From contig JBBDNC010000040.1 in the NCBI GenBank assembly GCA_040877875.1, positions 1-6,311 of the forward strand: DNA of 6,311 bases, written 5' to 3'. How positions within the stretch are numbered: the stretch's first letter is position 1; the number at the start of each line of letters is the position of its first letter. The translations under genes were made by a program, and so were the position numbers. Shown piece after piece: positions 1 through 5,829 of the stretch. This DNA comes from JBBDNC01 sp040877875. GTDB taxonomy: Bacteria > Bacteroidota > Rhodothermia > Balneolales > Balneolaceae. Under the pieces are notes generated by a model. It had not been told where the DNA came from and searched no databases. It saw only the letters and a list, made by a program, of their open reading frames with translations.

Positions 1-1562
1 CGCTGCGGTTTGATGAGTTCAGGCATAGACATATAACTGGTAGCCAGCCATACCCCGCCCGCCGTACTGATCACCAGGTCATCTTTGGCTCCCTCGACCG
101 CCCCCATCCGGCCGTCCGGCTTGATCTCATAGGTGTCCATTTCATCGCACGTCCGGGCCGAGCGTTCGATGTACTCGGTATCGCGGGCCGCGGCATTGAG
201 CCGGTTGATGATCATCTCCTTGGAGCCTTTCCCGGTATGAAAGCCCAGCAGCCTGGTCGGCGCTTTGTCGGCGATCGATCCGGGATGGACGCGGTAGAAC
301 AGATTATCGTAATGCTCGCGTATTTCGTCCAGGATCGTGTAGCTGTGCTCTCCCTCGGTGTCAGATTCCTTTGTCTTCAGAGAGTTGACCTCCACGGCCA
401 GCAGCGCATTGTAGTACCATTTGCACAGCCGGGCCGCGTCCCATGCAAAGATATCCTGGTCCAGGTTGCCCCGGTATTCGGCCACCACTTCGGCCAGCCC
501 GCCCTCGATCATCCAGTAGCGGTCAAAGATTTTCAGTGTTGACTTGTCGGCCGTCTTTGTACGCCCTCCGATATCGGCAAACCCGCAGGTCTGATTTCGG
601 CACGGGTAAGGCGGCTGGATATCCTCGGGGTACTTCCATATCCACAGGTTCCCGTTCTTTGACGGCACGAAGCGGATGTTCTCAAGCGACTGCGGGCCGG
701 TCCGCCCGTCGCCTTCCAGATTTCCCACGGCCAGCGGCTCGCGCGTGTGCTTGCGAAGGTTCTGTACGTAGGCCGGGTGAAACACTCTGCGTCCGGTACT
801 CTGGAATGCCTCGCCCGCCGTAGTCGGAAACTCGCTCTGCATCCGCCAAGAGTCGTTGTCATACTCTAATAGCTGCCACCGGTACCAGGCGATCCCCTCC
901 ACGGTTGCCCCCTGGGACCAAAGGAAGCACTCATAGTCATTCCATGAGGCCACGAACTTTTCGTAGCTGCCGTAGGTGCTATTAATTTCATCGGCATCCA
1001 TCCGGTACATGTCGATCTTGTGCCAGGGGATAAAGACCGGCACGCTGTTGCTGGCCCCGTTCTCGGCCGCCTGCCAGCGCCGGTGAAAGTAGTTGCCCAC
1101 CCCCTTGGCCGTNNNNNNNNNNNNNNNNNNNNNNNNNNNNNNNNNNNNNNNNNNNNNNNNNNNNNNNNNNNNNNNNNNNNNNNNNNNNNNNNNNNNNNNN
1201 NNNNNNNNNNNNAATCGGAAGGCGATCATCTGCTTGGTCTGCTTGTCCTGGATCGTCACGCACGCCGCCGCCCAAAACTCAAAGTCATGGGCGAAGCGGA
1301 CGTTCGTCAGATCCCTGGCGACCAGCCACTCCTCCACCCGGTTTACCGAGGCCGCTTTTTTCAGCGACCCGTGTTTTCTTATCGCCCCGACGACATCCTC
1401 GCCCCTGGCCGATTCCGGCATGTAAATGATCCTGTCGCGGCCTAGGGCAAGCTCAAAACGCTCACCCACGCCTCCCCGGCCGCTCATCGGATCGCAGTCC
1501 ATATCTTCCAGAGCGGCGTTACGTTTGGCGTTCTCCCTGGATATGGAGGCGTAGGATGCCAC
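1..1562 (-). CDS. terL: Phage terminase large subunit, partial (C-terminus off window, internal assembly gap)
   Basis: This is the motor and nuclease that cuts concatemeric phage DNA and pumps it into the prohead. Reading the minus strand from a GTG at 1562-1560 gives 116 residues to the gap, and the frame is open again from 1112 to position 1 (370 residues) without a stop. The N-terminal part carries a FEFWAA...VTIQDK stretch (residues about 94-106), which in this Bacteroidota-type terminase family precedes the ATPase domain. After the gap comes GVGNYFH, then the RNase H-like nuclease: FADIGGR with its Asp at 573-575, an AVEVNS glutamate at 390-392, and GAKDDLV with paired Asp at 78-83. These fit the acidic metal-binding residues of the TerL nuclease. 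Walker A and B would lie in the unsequenced gap. The GTG start is chosen because it overlaps the upstream stop (TAGTG); no in-frame ATG lies close upstream and no Shine-Dalgarno is seen. The gene is GC-rich compared with the rest of the window. Family assignment is from recall of motifs, not a search. Confidence 0.9.
   Translation of the reverse strand, partial: MASYASISRENAKRNAALEDMDCDPMSGRGGVGERFELALGRDRIIYMPESARGEDVVGAIRKHGSLKKAASVNRVEEWLVARDLTNVRFAHDFEFWAAACVTIQDKQTKQMIAFRXXXXXXXXXXXXXXXXXXXXXXXXXXXXXXXXXXTAKGVGNYFHRRWQAAENGASNSVPVFIPWHKIDMYRMDADEINSTYGSYEKFVASWNDYECFLWSQGATVEGIAWYRWQLLEYDNDSWRMQSEFPTTAGEAFQSTGRRVFHPAYVQNLRKHTREPLAVGNLEGDGRTGPQSLENIRFVPSKNGNLWIWKYPEDIQPPYPCRNQTCGFADIGGRTKTADKSTLKIFDRYWMIEGGLAEVVAEYRGNLDQDIFAWDAARLCKWYYNALLAVEVNSLKTKESDTEGEHSYTILDEIREHYDNLFYRVHPGSIADKAPTRLLGFHTGKGSKEMIINRLNAAARDTEYIERSARTCDEMDTYEIKPDGRMGAVEGAKDDLVISTAGGVWLATSYMSMPELIKPQ
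1113..1212. other. Assembly gap (100 N) inside the terminase gene
   Basis: Exactly 100 consecutive N, the conventional placeholder length for a scaffold gap of unknown size. The reading frame happens to be kept across 100 bases: 350 + 100 nt is 150 whole codons from the GTG. The missing protein is probably much longer, however. In related terminases, the stretch between the VTIQDK region and GVGNYFH holds the whole ATPase core and is roughly 140-150 residues by recollection. Confidence 0.97.
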
Positions 1563-2038
1563 TACTTGTTGAAATAGATGTTCTGGTTGATCTGCTGGTA
1601 GAAGCGCTTGACATTCTCGGCCTCACCAGCCTGTTTGCCATTATCTCCGCCCTCGATATCCTGCATAATCCGGTGAATTTTCATGATAGCATCACCCCAG
1701 ACGCGAAGATCGTCGTTTTCTCCATTAATCTGTGCTGAATGCTTAGCCATCTCCGCAATCTCCGACAATTCGCGCAGCCTGGCCCCGCGCCTGGTCAGCG
1801 GCAAATCGCCGTATTCATTCAGGTACTTGTCGCGCTCGGCGTAGAACAGCTCCTGGAGTTCTTTGCCCACACCCTTGTTCCCCGTGTACTCTTTGGAGAC
1901 GTTATAAGCTTGAACCTGTGAGACATTTATATCCACTCCGAATTTATCTTTTAACGATTGCCTTGCTTCATTATAAGAAGCGTAACGCGCTAAGCTACTG
2001 ATAATATGAACTTTGTGTTGTTTTTTAAGTGTAGGCAT
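1562..2038 (-). CDS. DUF2280-type phage protein, putative terminase small subunit
   Basis: A 158-residue protein matching the pattern of the phage DUF2280 family. It has an N-terminal LKKQHKVHIISSLARY segment, then a helix-turn-helix-like part (about residues 20-46, ending FGVDINVSQVQAYN), a central ELFYAERDKYLNE helix, and an LPLTRRGARLRELSEIAEMA segment. The C-terminal tail is polar and acidic. DUF2280 proteins are small, DNA-binding-like and usually encoded just before a large terminase, so a small-subunit role (recognising the packaging site and loading the large subunit) is inferred from context. The stop codon overlaps the GTG of the large subunit by one base (TAGTG), which suggests translational coupling. 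The ATG at 2038 directly follows the TAA of a short upstream ORF. Base composition changes inside the gene: about the first 40 codons are AT-rich like the flanking host DNA, while the rest is GC-rich like the terminase. The reading frame is intact across that change. Confidence 0.82.
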   Translation of the reverse strand: MPTLKKQHKVHIISSLARYASYNEARQSLKDKFGVDINVSQVQAYNVSKEYTGNKGVGKELQELFYAERDKYLNEYGDLPLTRRGARLRELSEIAEMAKHSAQINGENDDLRVWGDAIMKIHRIMQDIEGGDNGKQAGEAENVKRFYQQINQNIYFNK

Positions 2039-2155
2039 TTATTTAGGAGAATTACAAGTTCGTAAAGTGGTTACGAATGTAAAATCGGTAGATTCCGGCT
2101 GTTTAGCAACTTGATGTGTTTTATACGCCTTGCGGGAGTTGATGTATTTATTCAT
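2039..2155 (-). CDS. Possible 38-residue small protein upstream of the DUF2280 gene
   Basis: An ATG at 2155-2153 opens 38 codons ending in TAA at 2041-2039, directly against the ATG of the DUF2280 gene (TAAATG, no spacer). The product begins MNKYINSRKAYKTHQ: it is basic at the N-terminus, has one Cys near the C-terminus, and shows no signal peptide, membrane segment or motif that I recognise. A purine-rich GGGTGAGGGG stretch lies immediately upstream and could aid ribosome binding, although the spacing is not ideal. The only support for a real gene is the exact junction with the next start, consistent with translational coupling or a leader peptide. It could equally be a chance ORF in an untranslated leader. 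Confidence 0.3.
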   Translation of the reverse strand: MNKYINSRKAYKTHQVAKQPESTDFTFVTTLRTCNSPK

Positions 2156-2185
2156 ACCCCTCACCCTATTAAAAAAAGCGAGAAA

Positions 2186-2207
2186 TCTAAGAAACAGTTT
2201 TTTTAGA
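2186..2207 (-). terminator. Weak AT-rich hairpin, possible terminator for the kinase transcript
   Basis: TCTAA and TTAGA arms with further A/T pairing form a stem of about nine pairs with one imperfect position. On the minus strand the stem is followed within about ten bases by a run of seven T (2177-2171). The position, about 95 bases downstream of the kinase stop, suits a terminator. The stem has almost no GC, so folding would be weak and the call is tentative. Confidence 0.22.
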
Positions 2208-2299
2208 CGGGATTATATCCTTTAATGGATTCTGAATCAGCGATGATTACAATATAGATACCGGAACTATTTCCGTATGACTGTAAATGAATACCCTGC

Positions 2300-3700
2300 T
2301 TACTCATCAGGTAAAACAGAATTTGCCTCTTTTGCCTTTGCCGATCCATTCCGTTTAGGGAACCAGACTTCTACTTTCAATCCCCGGTCCAGAGACTGCC
2401 ACGAAAGTTCTCCTTGTAATTGTCGAGTCAATCCTTGAATGATAGTGCAGCCGAAAGTCGCCGGGTGGGTGAGCTGATCAATGTCTGACACGCCGGTGCC
2501 ATCATCCTGAACCACAAACCGATACCCTTTCTTCGTGTTCACAAGATTAACCTCAATGCACCCGCCCTTTCGTCTTGAAAAAGCATGTTTGAAAGCATTG
2601 GAAATGGCCTCGTTGACTAAGAGACTGAGAGGTACCGAGGTATTCATATCAATGATTACCTCTTCGGCATTGATATGAACAGAGATGTCCTTGTTTTCCT
2701 GCCTGTGGGTTACTTTCAACTGCTCAACCAACCGATGCAAAAGCTCACTGAAATTAATTTCGACGATATTTTCATCCTCATAAACCATTTCATAGACAAG
2801 AGCAATGGATTTGATACGGTTTCGCATATCCTTTAACAGGGTTTCTGTATTTCTTTTTGTATAATCAAATTCAATCTGCAGATCAAGCAAACTGGAAATG
2901 ACCGCCATGTTGTTTTTCACGCGATGATGGATTTCCGAGAGCAGCACCTCTTTCTCTTTGAGATTTTTCCGAATGAACTCTTCATTCTTTTTCTGTTTCG
3001 TGATATCATTTGAAACACCAATTACTCCTATGATATCACCGTTTTCGCCAAAAATTGGGGAATCTATCACATATGCTGGAAATGTGCTGCCATCCTTTCT
3101 TTGTACGGTAAACTCTCCGGACCATTCTTCTCCTTTTGTCAACACATCCATTATTTCAGATGCCTGTTCTCGGTTTTGTGAAGTGGGAGTTACTTCAAGA
3201 ATATTTTTTCCCATAACTTCCTCTTTCGACCACCCGTATATTTTTTCTGCTGCTTTATTCCAGTATGTAATCATCCCTTCTAAATCCGTGGCCATTACAG
3301 CCTCCCCCACCTGGTCCAGCAACTTGGCCTGAAATTTCAACACATCTTCGGCCTGCTTGCGCTTGGTAATATCGGTAAGTGAACCTGCAATCGAGACGGT
3401 CTTTCCATTTTTTACCACCGGCGCTTCATTCACTTCCACCCAAAAAGTTTCTCCGTTTTTCCTTTGCAGTTGCAGCTCGTAAGATGGTTGAGGTTTGCCG
3501 GTATCTATAGCGCGCTGAGTTTCCTGGATCCCTTTTTTATTAACCGGATGATCCGTAAGTGTTTCTGTCCATTTATCAATATTTTCATCCGGTTCATAGC
3601 CAAAGAAAGCCTTCCATTGTGGATTGAAAAAGGTTATATCATGTTCCGGGGTATGAGAATAATACAAACTGGTGCTGTGCTCAAAAATATCACGCAGCAT
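2300..3700 (-). CDS. PAS-PAS sensor histidine kinase (HisKA_2/HWE-like), probably the 3' part of a split gene
   Basis: A cytoplasmic autophosphorylating sensor kinase of 466 residues with no membrane segments. PAS domain A spans about residues 1-113, ending SLTDITKRKQAE; PAS domain B spans about 122-235, ending SNDITKQKK. Next comes the phosphoacceptor helix with LLSEIHHRVKNN (His258/His259, the second aligning with the HRVKN His). The HATPase domain shows an N box LLVNEAISNAFKH (Asn363, Asn368), a G1 box DDGTG (399-403), and a distal GCTIIQGLTRQL...GEL region. This H-box and short HATPase are typical of the HisKA_2/HWE group, whose partners are often stand-alone or unusual response regulators. 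No regulator lies in the window. The ATG at 3700 sits inside what looks like a PAS-PAS linker (TEQMLRDIFEHS), and the same frame is open upstream to about 3733. It is therefore probably an internal Met of a longer ancestral protein joined to the ORF at 3723-4199. The encoded PAS-PAS-kinase core is complete and could still be functional. Confidence 0.9.
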   Translation of the reverse strand: MLRDIFEHSTSLYYSHTPEHDITFFNPQWKAFFGYEPDENIDKWTETLTDHPVNKKGIQETQRAIDTGKPQPSYELQLQRKNGETFWVEVNEAPVVKNGKTVSIAGSLTDITKRKQAEDVLKFQAKLLDQVGEAVMATDLEGMITYWNKAAEKIYGWSKEEVMGKNILEVTPTSQNREQASEIMDVLTKGEEWSGEFTVQRKDGSTFPAYVIDSPIFGENGDIIGVIGVSNDITKQKKNEEFIRKNLKEKEVLLSEIHHRVKNNMAVISSLLDLQIEFDYTKRNTETLLKDMRNRIKSIALVYEMVYEDENIVEINFSELLHRLVEQLKVTHRQENKDISVHINAEEVIIDMNTSVPLSLLVNEAISNAFKHAFSRRKGGCIEVNLVNTKKGYRFVVQDDGTGVSDIDQLTHPATFGCTIIQGLTRQLQGELSWQSLDRGLKVEVWFPKRNGSAKAKEANSVLPDE

Positions 3701-3750
3701 TTGTTCGGTTTCCTGATGCTTATTATCGGCCAGTCATTATCGTATTACAC
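3701..3750 (-). pseudogene. Remnant of a deleted PAS domain between the two kinase ORFs
   Basis: The upstream ORF enters a new PAS domain (SLVSHFPGIVYRC) and then runs to a stop at 3725-3723. One frame over, 3741-3727 encodes DNDWP. Together with YRCN this resembles the YRC-N-D-x-D-W-P/T opening seen in many PAS domains. In a third frame, 3730 onward reads ADNKHQETEQ straight into the downstream kinase ORF, as the tail of a PAS domain would (DIT-D-x-K...). The roughly 100-residue body between these ends is absent. The simplest reading is a one-base loss near 3742-3746 plus a deletion joining the start of a PAS domain to its end. The claim rests on recalled PAS patterns. Confidence 0.6.
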
Positions 3751-4199
3751 CGATATACAATGCCCGGGAAATGGGATACAAGGGATTTAAACTGTTCTTC
3801 ACTTTTCCGCAGGGTTGTTTCGGTGTTTTTACGATGAGTAATGTCCTCAATAAATAAGTTGAGGTAATGCTCATCCGTTGAATGAACGTATATTTTAAAC
3901 CATCGCATCAAAGGCTCAAAATAGTGCTCTATCATTTTCTCACCACCAGGAGCTATTCCGCCGTATATAGCGATCCAATCGAATCCGTTTTTCGTGAAAT
4001 CCGGTAAAACCTCGCTCACCTTTCGGTTCAGGATATCAGCGACATTTAGTCCCGTTAACTTTGCAAATGCAGGATGGACCGACAGAAATTCGTAATCACA
4101 TGGCTCTCCTGTATCATCCAGAATAGTGCGGTGCACGACATAAGCAAATGTCGATTGAATCAAATTGCGATTGTTGTTCTGTACCATAAACCTGCTCAT
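3723..4199 (-). CDS. PAS-domain protein, probably the 5' fragment of the split histidine kinase gene
   Basis: A 158-residue ORF containing one PAS domain (about residues 15-125). It runs from FAYVVHRTILDDTGEP through YEFLSVHPAFAKLTGL, the GGEKMIEHYFEPLMRWFKIYV core strands and LFIEDITHRKNTE. A second PAS domain then starts (EEQFKSLVSHFPGIVYRC, 134-151) but breaks off in seven unrelated residues and a stop. PAS domains sense small molecules, redox state or light, or mediate dimerisation; no cofactor-binding residue is evident here. The ORF has no output domain and sits 22 bases ahead of the kinase ORF on the same strand. It is therefore most likely the sensor front end of that kinase, separated by frame damage. 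If both are translated, they could still form a two-piece sensor. The start at ATG 4199 has no clear Shine-Dalgarno; an in-frame ATG four codons later is an alternative. Confidence 0.75.
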   Translation of the reverse strand: MSRFMVQNNNRNLIQSTFAYVVHRTILDDTGEPCDYEFLSVHPAFAKLTGLNVADILNRKVSEVLPDFTKNGFDWIAIYGGIAPGGEKMIEHYFEPLMRWFKIYVHSTDEHYLNLFIEDITHRKNTETTLRKSEEQFKSLVSHFPGIVYRCNTIMTGR

Positions 4200-4275
4200 T
4201 GTATTTCCAATGCAGCCATCAATAAAAAGCTATATACCAATCTCCGTAATAACAACAATGACAAATTCTTATGCT

Positions 4276-4304
4276 TATAATTATGAATAAAATATAATTA
4301 TGAA
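4276..4304. repeat. 12-bp perfect direct repeat in the divergent promoter region
   Basis: TATAATTATGAA occurs at 4276-4287 and again at 4293-4304, with start points 17 bases apart. Each copy contains the 8-base palindrome ATAATTAT. The pair lies between the divergent PAS-kinase and cyclase genes. It could be a tandem operator or part of overlapping promoters; AT-rich chance repetition is also possible. Confidence 0.7.
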
Positions 4305-4333
4305 AACGTAATGTAATATATTCCCAATAACAA
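4303..4333 (-). promoter_or_regulatory. Candidate Bacteroidota-type promoter for the PAS-kinase genes
   Basis: On the minus strand, TTG (4333-4331), a 20-base spacer and TACGTTTT (4310-4303) resemble the Bacteroidota primary-sigma pattern of a -33 TTG and a -7 TAnnTTTG, with seven of eight bases matching in the -7 box. It would start transcription about 95-100 bases before the ATG at 4199. The -7 box overlaps the end of the direct repeat. This is a pattern match only, in AT-rich DNA where chance hits are common. Confidence 0.28.
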
Positions 4334-4347
4334 GCCGATTTTTCGGC
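4334..4347. repeat. Perfect 5-bp inverted repeat before the cyclase gene
   Basis: GCCGA-TTTT-TCGGC forms a perfect five-pair stem with a four-base loop, ending 28 bases before the cyclase ATG. It stands out as a GC-containing island in AT-rich intergenic DNA. It may be a regulator-binding half-site pair or a hairpin in the cyclase leader. It is not followed by an additional T run, so a terminator is less likely. Confidence 0.5.
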
Positions 4348-4375
4348 CATATTGATGACTTAATTCGAAATTGTT

Positions 4376-5671
4376 ATGGATAAAATTAAGGTCCTAATCA
4401 AAAGTAGTCCAGTTGTAATATCAGTGATCTATCTCATCATAGGAATTCTGTGGATTTTATATTCCGACCAACTGGTGCTCAACTTATTTGAGGAACCGGA
4501 TTCGATCACTCTTGTGCAGTCATTGAAAGGATTCGGTTTCGTAGGCATAAGCAGTTTGCTGATTTTTTCACTTATCTGGAAAAACAATGCAATGCTGAAC
4601 GAGGCCATTGATGATCTTAAAAAAAGCAGAGACAAATTTCAGGCAACTTTTAATCAGGCACCGGTGGGGATTATACATCATCGCCCGGATGAAAAACTGT
4701 TAGAAGTCAATCAAACACTGTGCAAATTACTGGGATATGAGGAAGCGGAATTGAGAAAGCTTGATTTCAGTAAAATTATTCATCCTGATGATCTGAACAA
4801 AGGGAGGGATCTTGACCGTCGGCTTTACGAGGGCCAATTGGCTCGATACAGTATTGAAAAGAGTTATATCCGAAAAGACGGATCCAGTTTTCCGGGGTTA
4901 TTACATAAATCGGCCGTATATAATGGTCAGGATGGCCCTGTGTATCTGGTCGGCATCATTGAAGATATCAGTCAACTCAAGAAAACAGAACAGGAACTAC
5001 GCCATTCACTGAATACGTTCCGGAAATTCGTACCGGAAGAATTTCTCGAATATTTGAACAAAAATAACATCTGGGATATCCGGCGGGGTGACAAAGTCGA
5101 AAAAACGTTTACCGTTATGTTTACCGATATCCGTTCCTACACCTCTTTAAGTGAAAATATGACGGATCAGGAGAATTTCGAATTCATCAGTTCATTTATA
5201 TATAAAGTAGCACCTGCCATTCGAAAACATCATGGTTTTATCGACAAGTTTATTGGCGATGCTATCATGGCCCTGTTTCCAGGGAAATCTGACCACGCCA
5301 TTCAATCGGCCCTTGATATACAAAAAGCGGTGGGCCGTTTTAACGAAAATCTGATAAATCAGGGTAATGAACCCATAGAGGTCGGTATCGGCATGAATAC
5401 AGGCAGTCTTGTGTTAGGTACGCTTGGAGACAGTAAGCGTCTTCAAACTACTGTTCTTTCCGATCACGTAAATATCGCTTCAAGAATCGAAGATCTGACC
5501 AAAGTCTATAAAGCGCCCATACTGATTAGTGAAAACACGTATAACAATTTGGAGAATAAAAACAGGTACACCTTTCGGCGGATTGAAAAAATCAAGCTTG
5601 AGGGAAGATTGGGAGAAACAATTTTATATGAGCTTACAGATGGGAATCCGGCCGATATGACTGCAGATTAA
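4376..5671 (+). CDS. Membrane-anchored PAS domain class III adenylate/guanylate cyclase (probably adenylate cyclase)
   Basis: Converts a nucleoside triphosphate to its cyclic monophosphate plus pyrophosphate at the inner face of the membrane. The 431-residue protein has two predicted transmembrane helices (about 12-29 and 52-68) joined by a short, probably periplasmic loop. A linker helix follows, then a PAS domain (about 86-200, RDKFQATFNQAPVGII to EDISQLKKTE), a short coiled linker with RKFVPEEFLEYL, and the cyclase domain (about 242-420). Metal-binding Asp251 (FTDIR) and Asp295 (IGDAI) are present. Lys291 (DKFIGD) and Asp363 (LSDHVN) are the pair that select adenine, and Asn366 and Arg370 (VNIASR) are the transition-state residues, so a full homodimeric catalytic set is visible. 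ATP specificity is inferred from Lys/Asp, since guanylate cyclases usually carry Glu and Cys or similar. The ATG at 4376 is used because it leads straight into the first helix; no Shine-Dalgarno is seen. It is transcribed divergently from the PAS-kinase genes. No cAMP receptor is in the window. Confidence 0.92.
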   Translation: MDKIKVLIKSSPVVISVIYLIIGILWILYSDQLVLNLFEEPDSITLVQSLKGFGFVGISSLLIFSLIWKNNAMLNEAIDDLKKSRDKFQATFNQAPVGIIHHRPDEKLLEVNQTLCKLLGYEEAELRKLDFSKIIHPDDLNKGRDLDRRLYEGQLARYSIEKSYIRKDGSSFPGLLHKSAVYNGQDGPVYLVGIIEDISQLKKTEQELRHSLNTFRKFVPEEFLEYLNKNNIWDIRRGDKVEKTFTVMFTDIRSYTSLSENMTDQENFEFISSFIYKVAPAIRKHHGFIDKFIGDAIMALFPGKSDHAIQSALDIQKAVGRFNENLINQGNEPIEVGIGMNTGSLVLGTLGDSKRLQTTVLSDHVNIASRIEDLTKVYKAPILISENTYNNLENKNRYTFRRIEKIKLEGRLGETILYELTDGNPADMTAD

Positions 5672-5829
5672 AAAGTATCCACTACATGGGAATTTGGTTT
5701 TTGGGGTAAGTGCAGAAATTTTTTACCAGACTACTCTCTTGAATACGGGATTATCAAACAGGGAACCTATCTTTATCTTGAAAAGATGGGACCCGCTCAC
5801 AGGGCCATATGTCCGAATAAAAAAATCTA
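5672..5829. other. Intergenic region between cyclase and oxidoreductase
   Basis: No gene, strong hairpin-plus-T-run terminator or RNA is recognisable here. A TATCTTTA at 5768-5775 matches seven of eight positions of the Bacteroidota -7 box TAnnTTTG, 54 bases before the oxidoreductase ATG, but no TTG lies at the right distance upstream. An imperfect hairpin (ATGG..CCC / GGGCCAT, about 5785-5808) lacks a following T run. Promoter or terminator functions are therefore unproven. Confidence 0.4.

Noticed and set aside
237..862. Open frames at 237-542 (+), 443-823 (+) and 533-862 (-)
   Set aside because: They overlap the terminase reading frame, which shows clear family motifs throughout. GC-rich DNA produces long open frames by chance, and their peptides have no recognisable domain.
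988..1445. Open frames spanning the N gap on both strands
   Set aside because: They depend on translating N as open sequence and conflict with the terminase frame, which is supported on both sides of the gap.
2259..2277. Hairpin CGGAA-CTAT-TTCCG downstream of the kinase as a terminator
   Set aside because: The stem is only five pairs and no T run follows on either strand.
2958..3332. 124-codon plus-strand frame opposite the kinase
   Set aside because: It is antisense to a well-defined PAS domain; the peptide is a Phe/Ser-rich mirror with no motif.
3701..3750. Programmed ribosomal frameshift joining the two kinase ORFs
   Set aside because: No slippery heptamer is visible. A single frameshift would not restore a normal PAS domain, because about 100 residues are absent; decay or deletion fits better.
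4074..4280. 68-codon plus-strand frame across the start of the PAS ORF and the intergenic region
   Set aside because: Mostly antisense to the PAS coding sequence, with an Asn-rich tail from AT-rich intergenic DNA.
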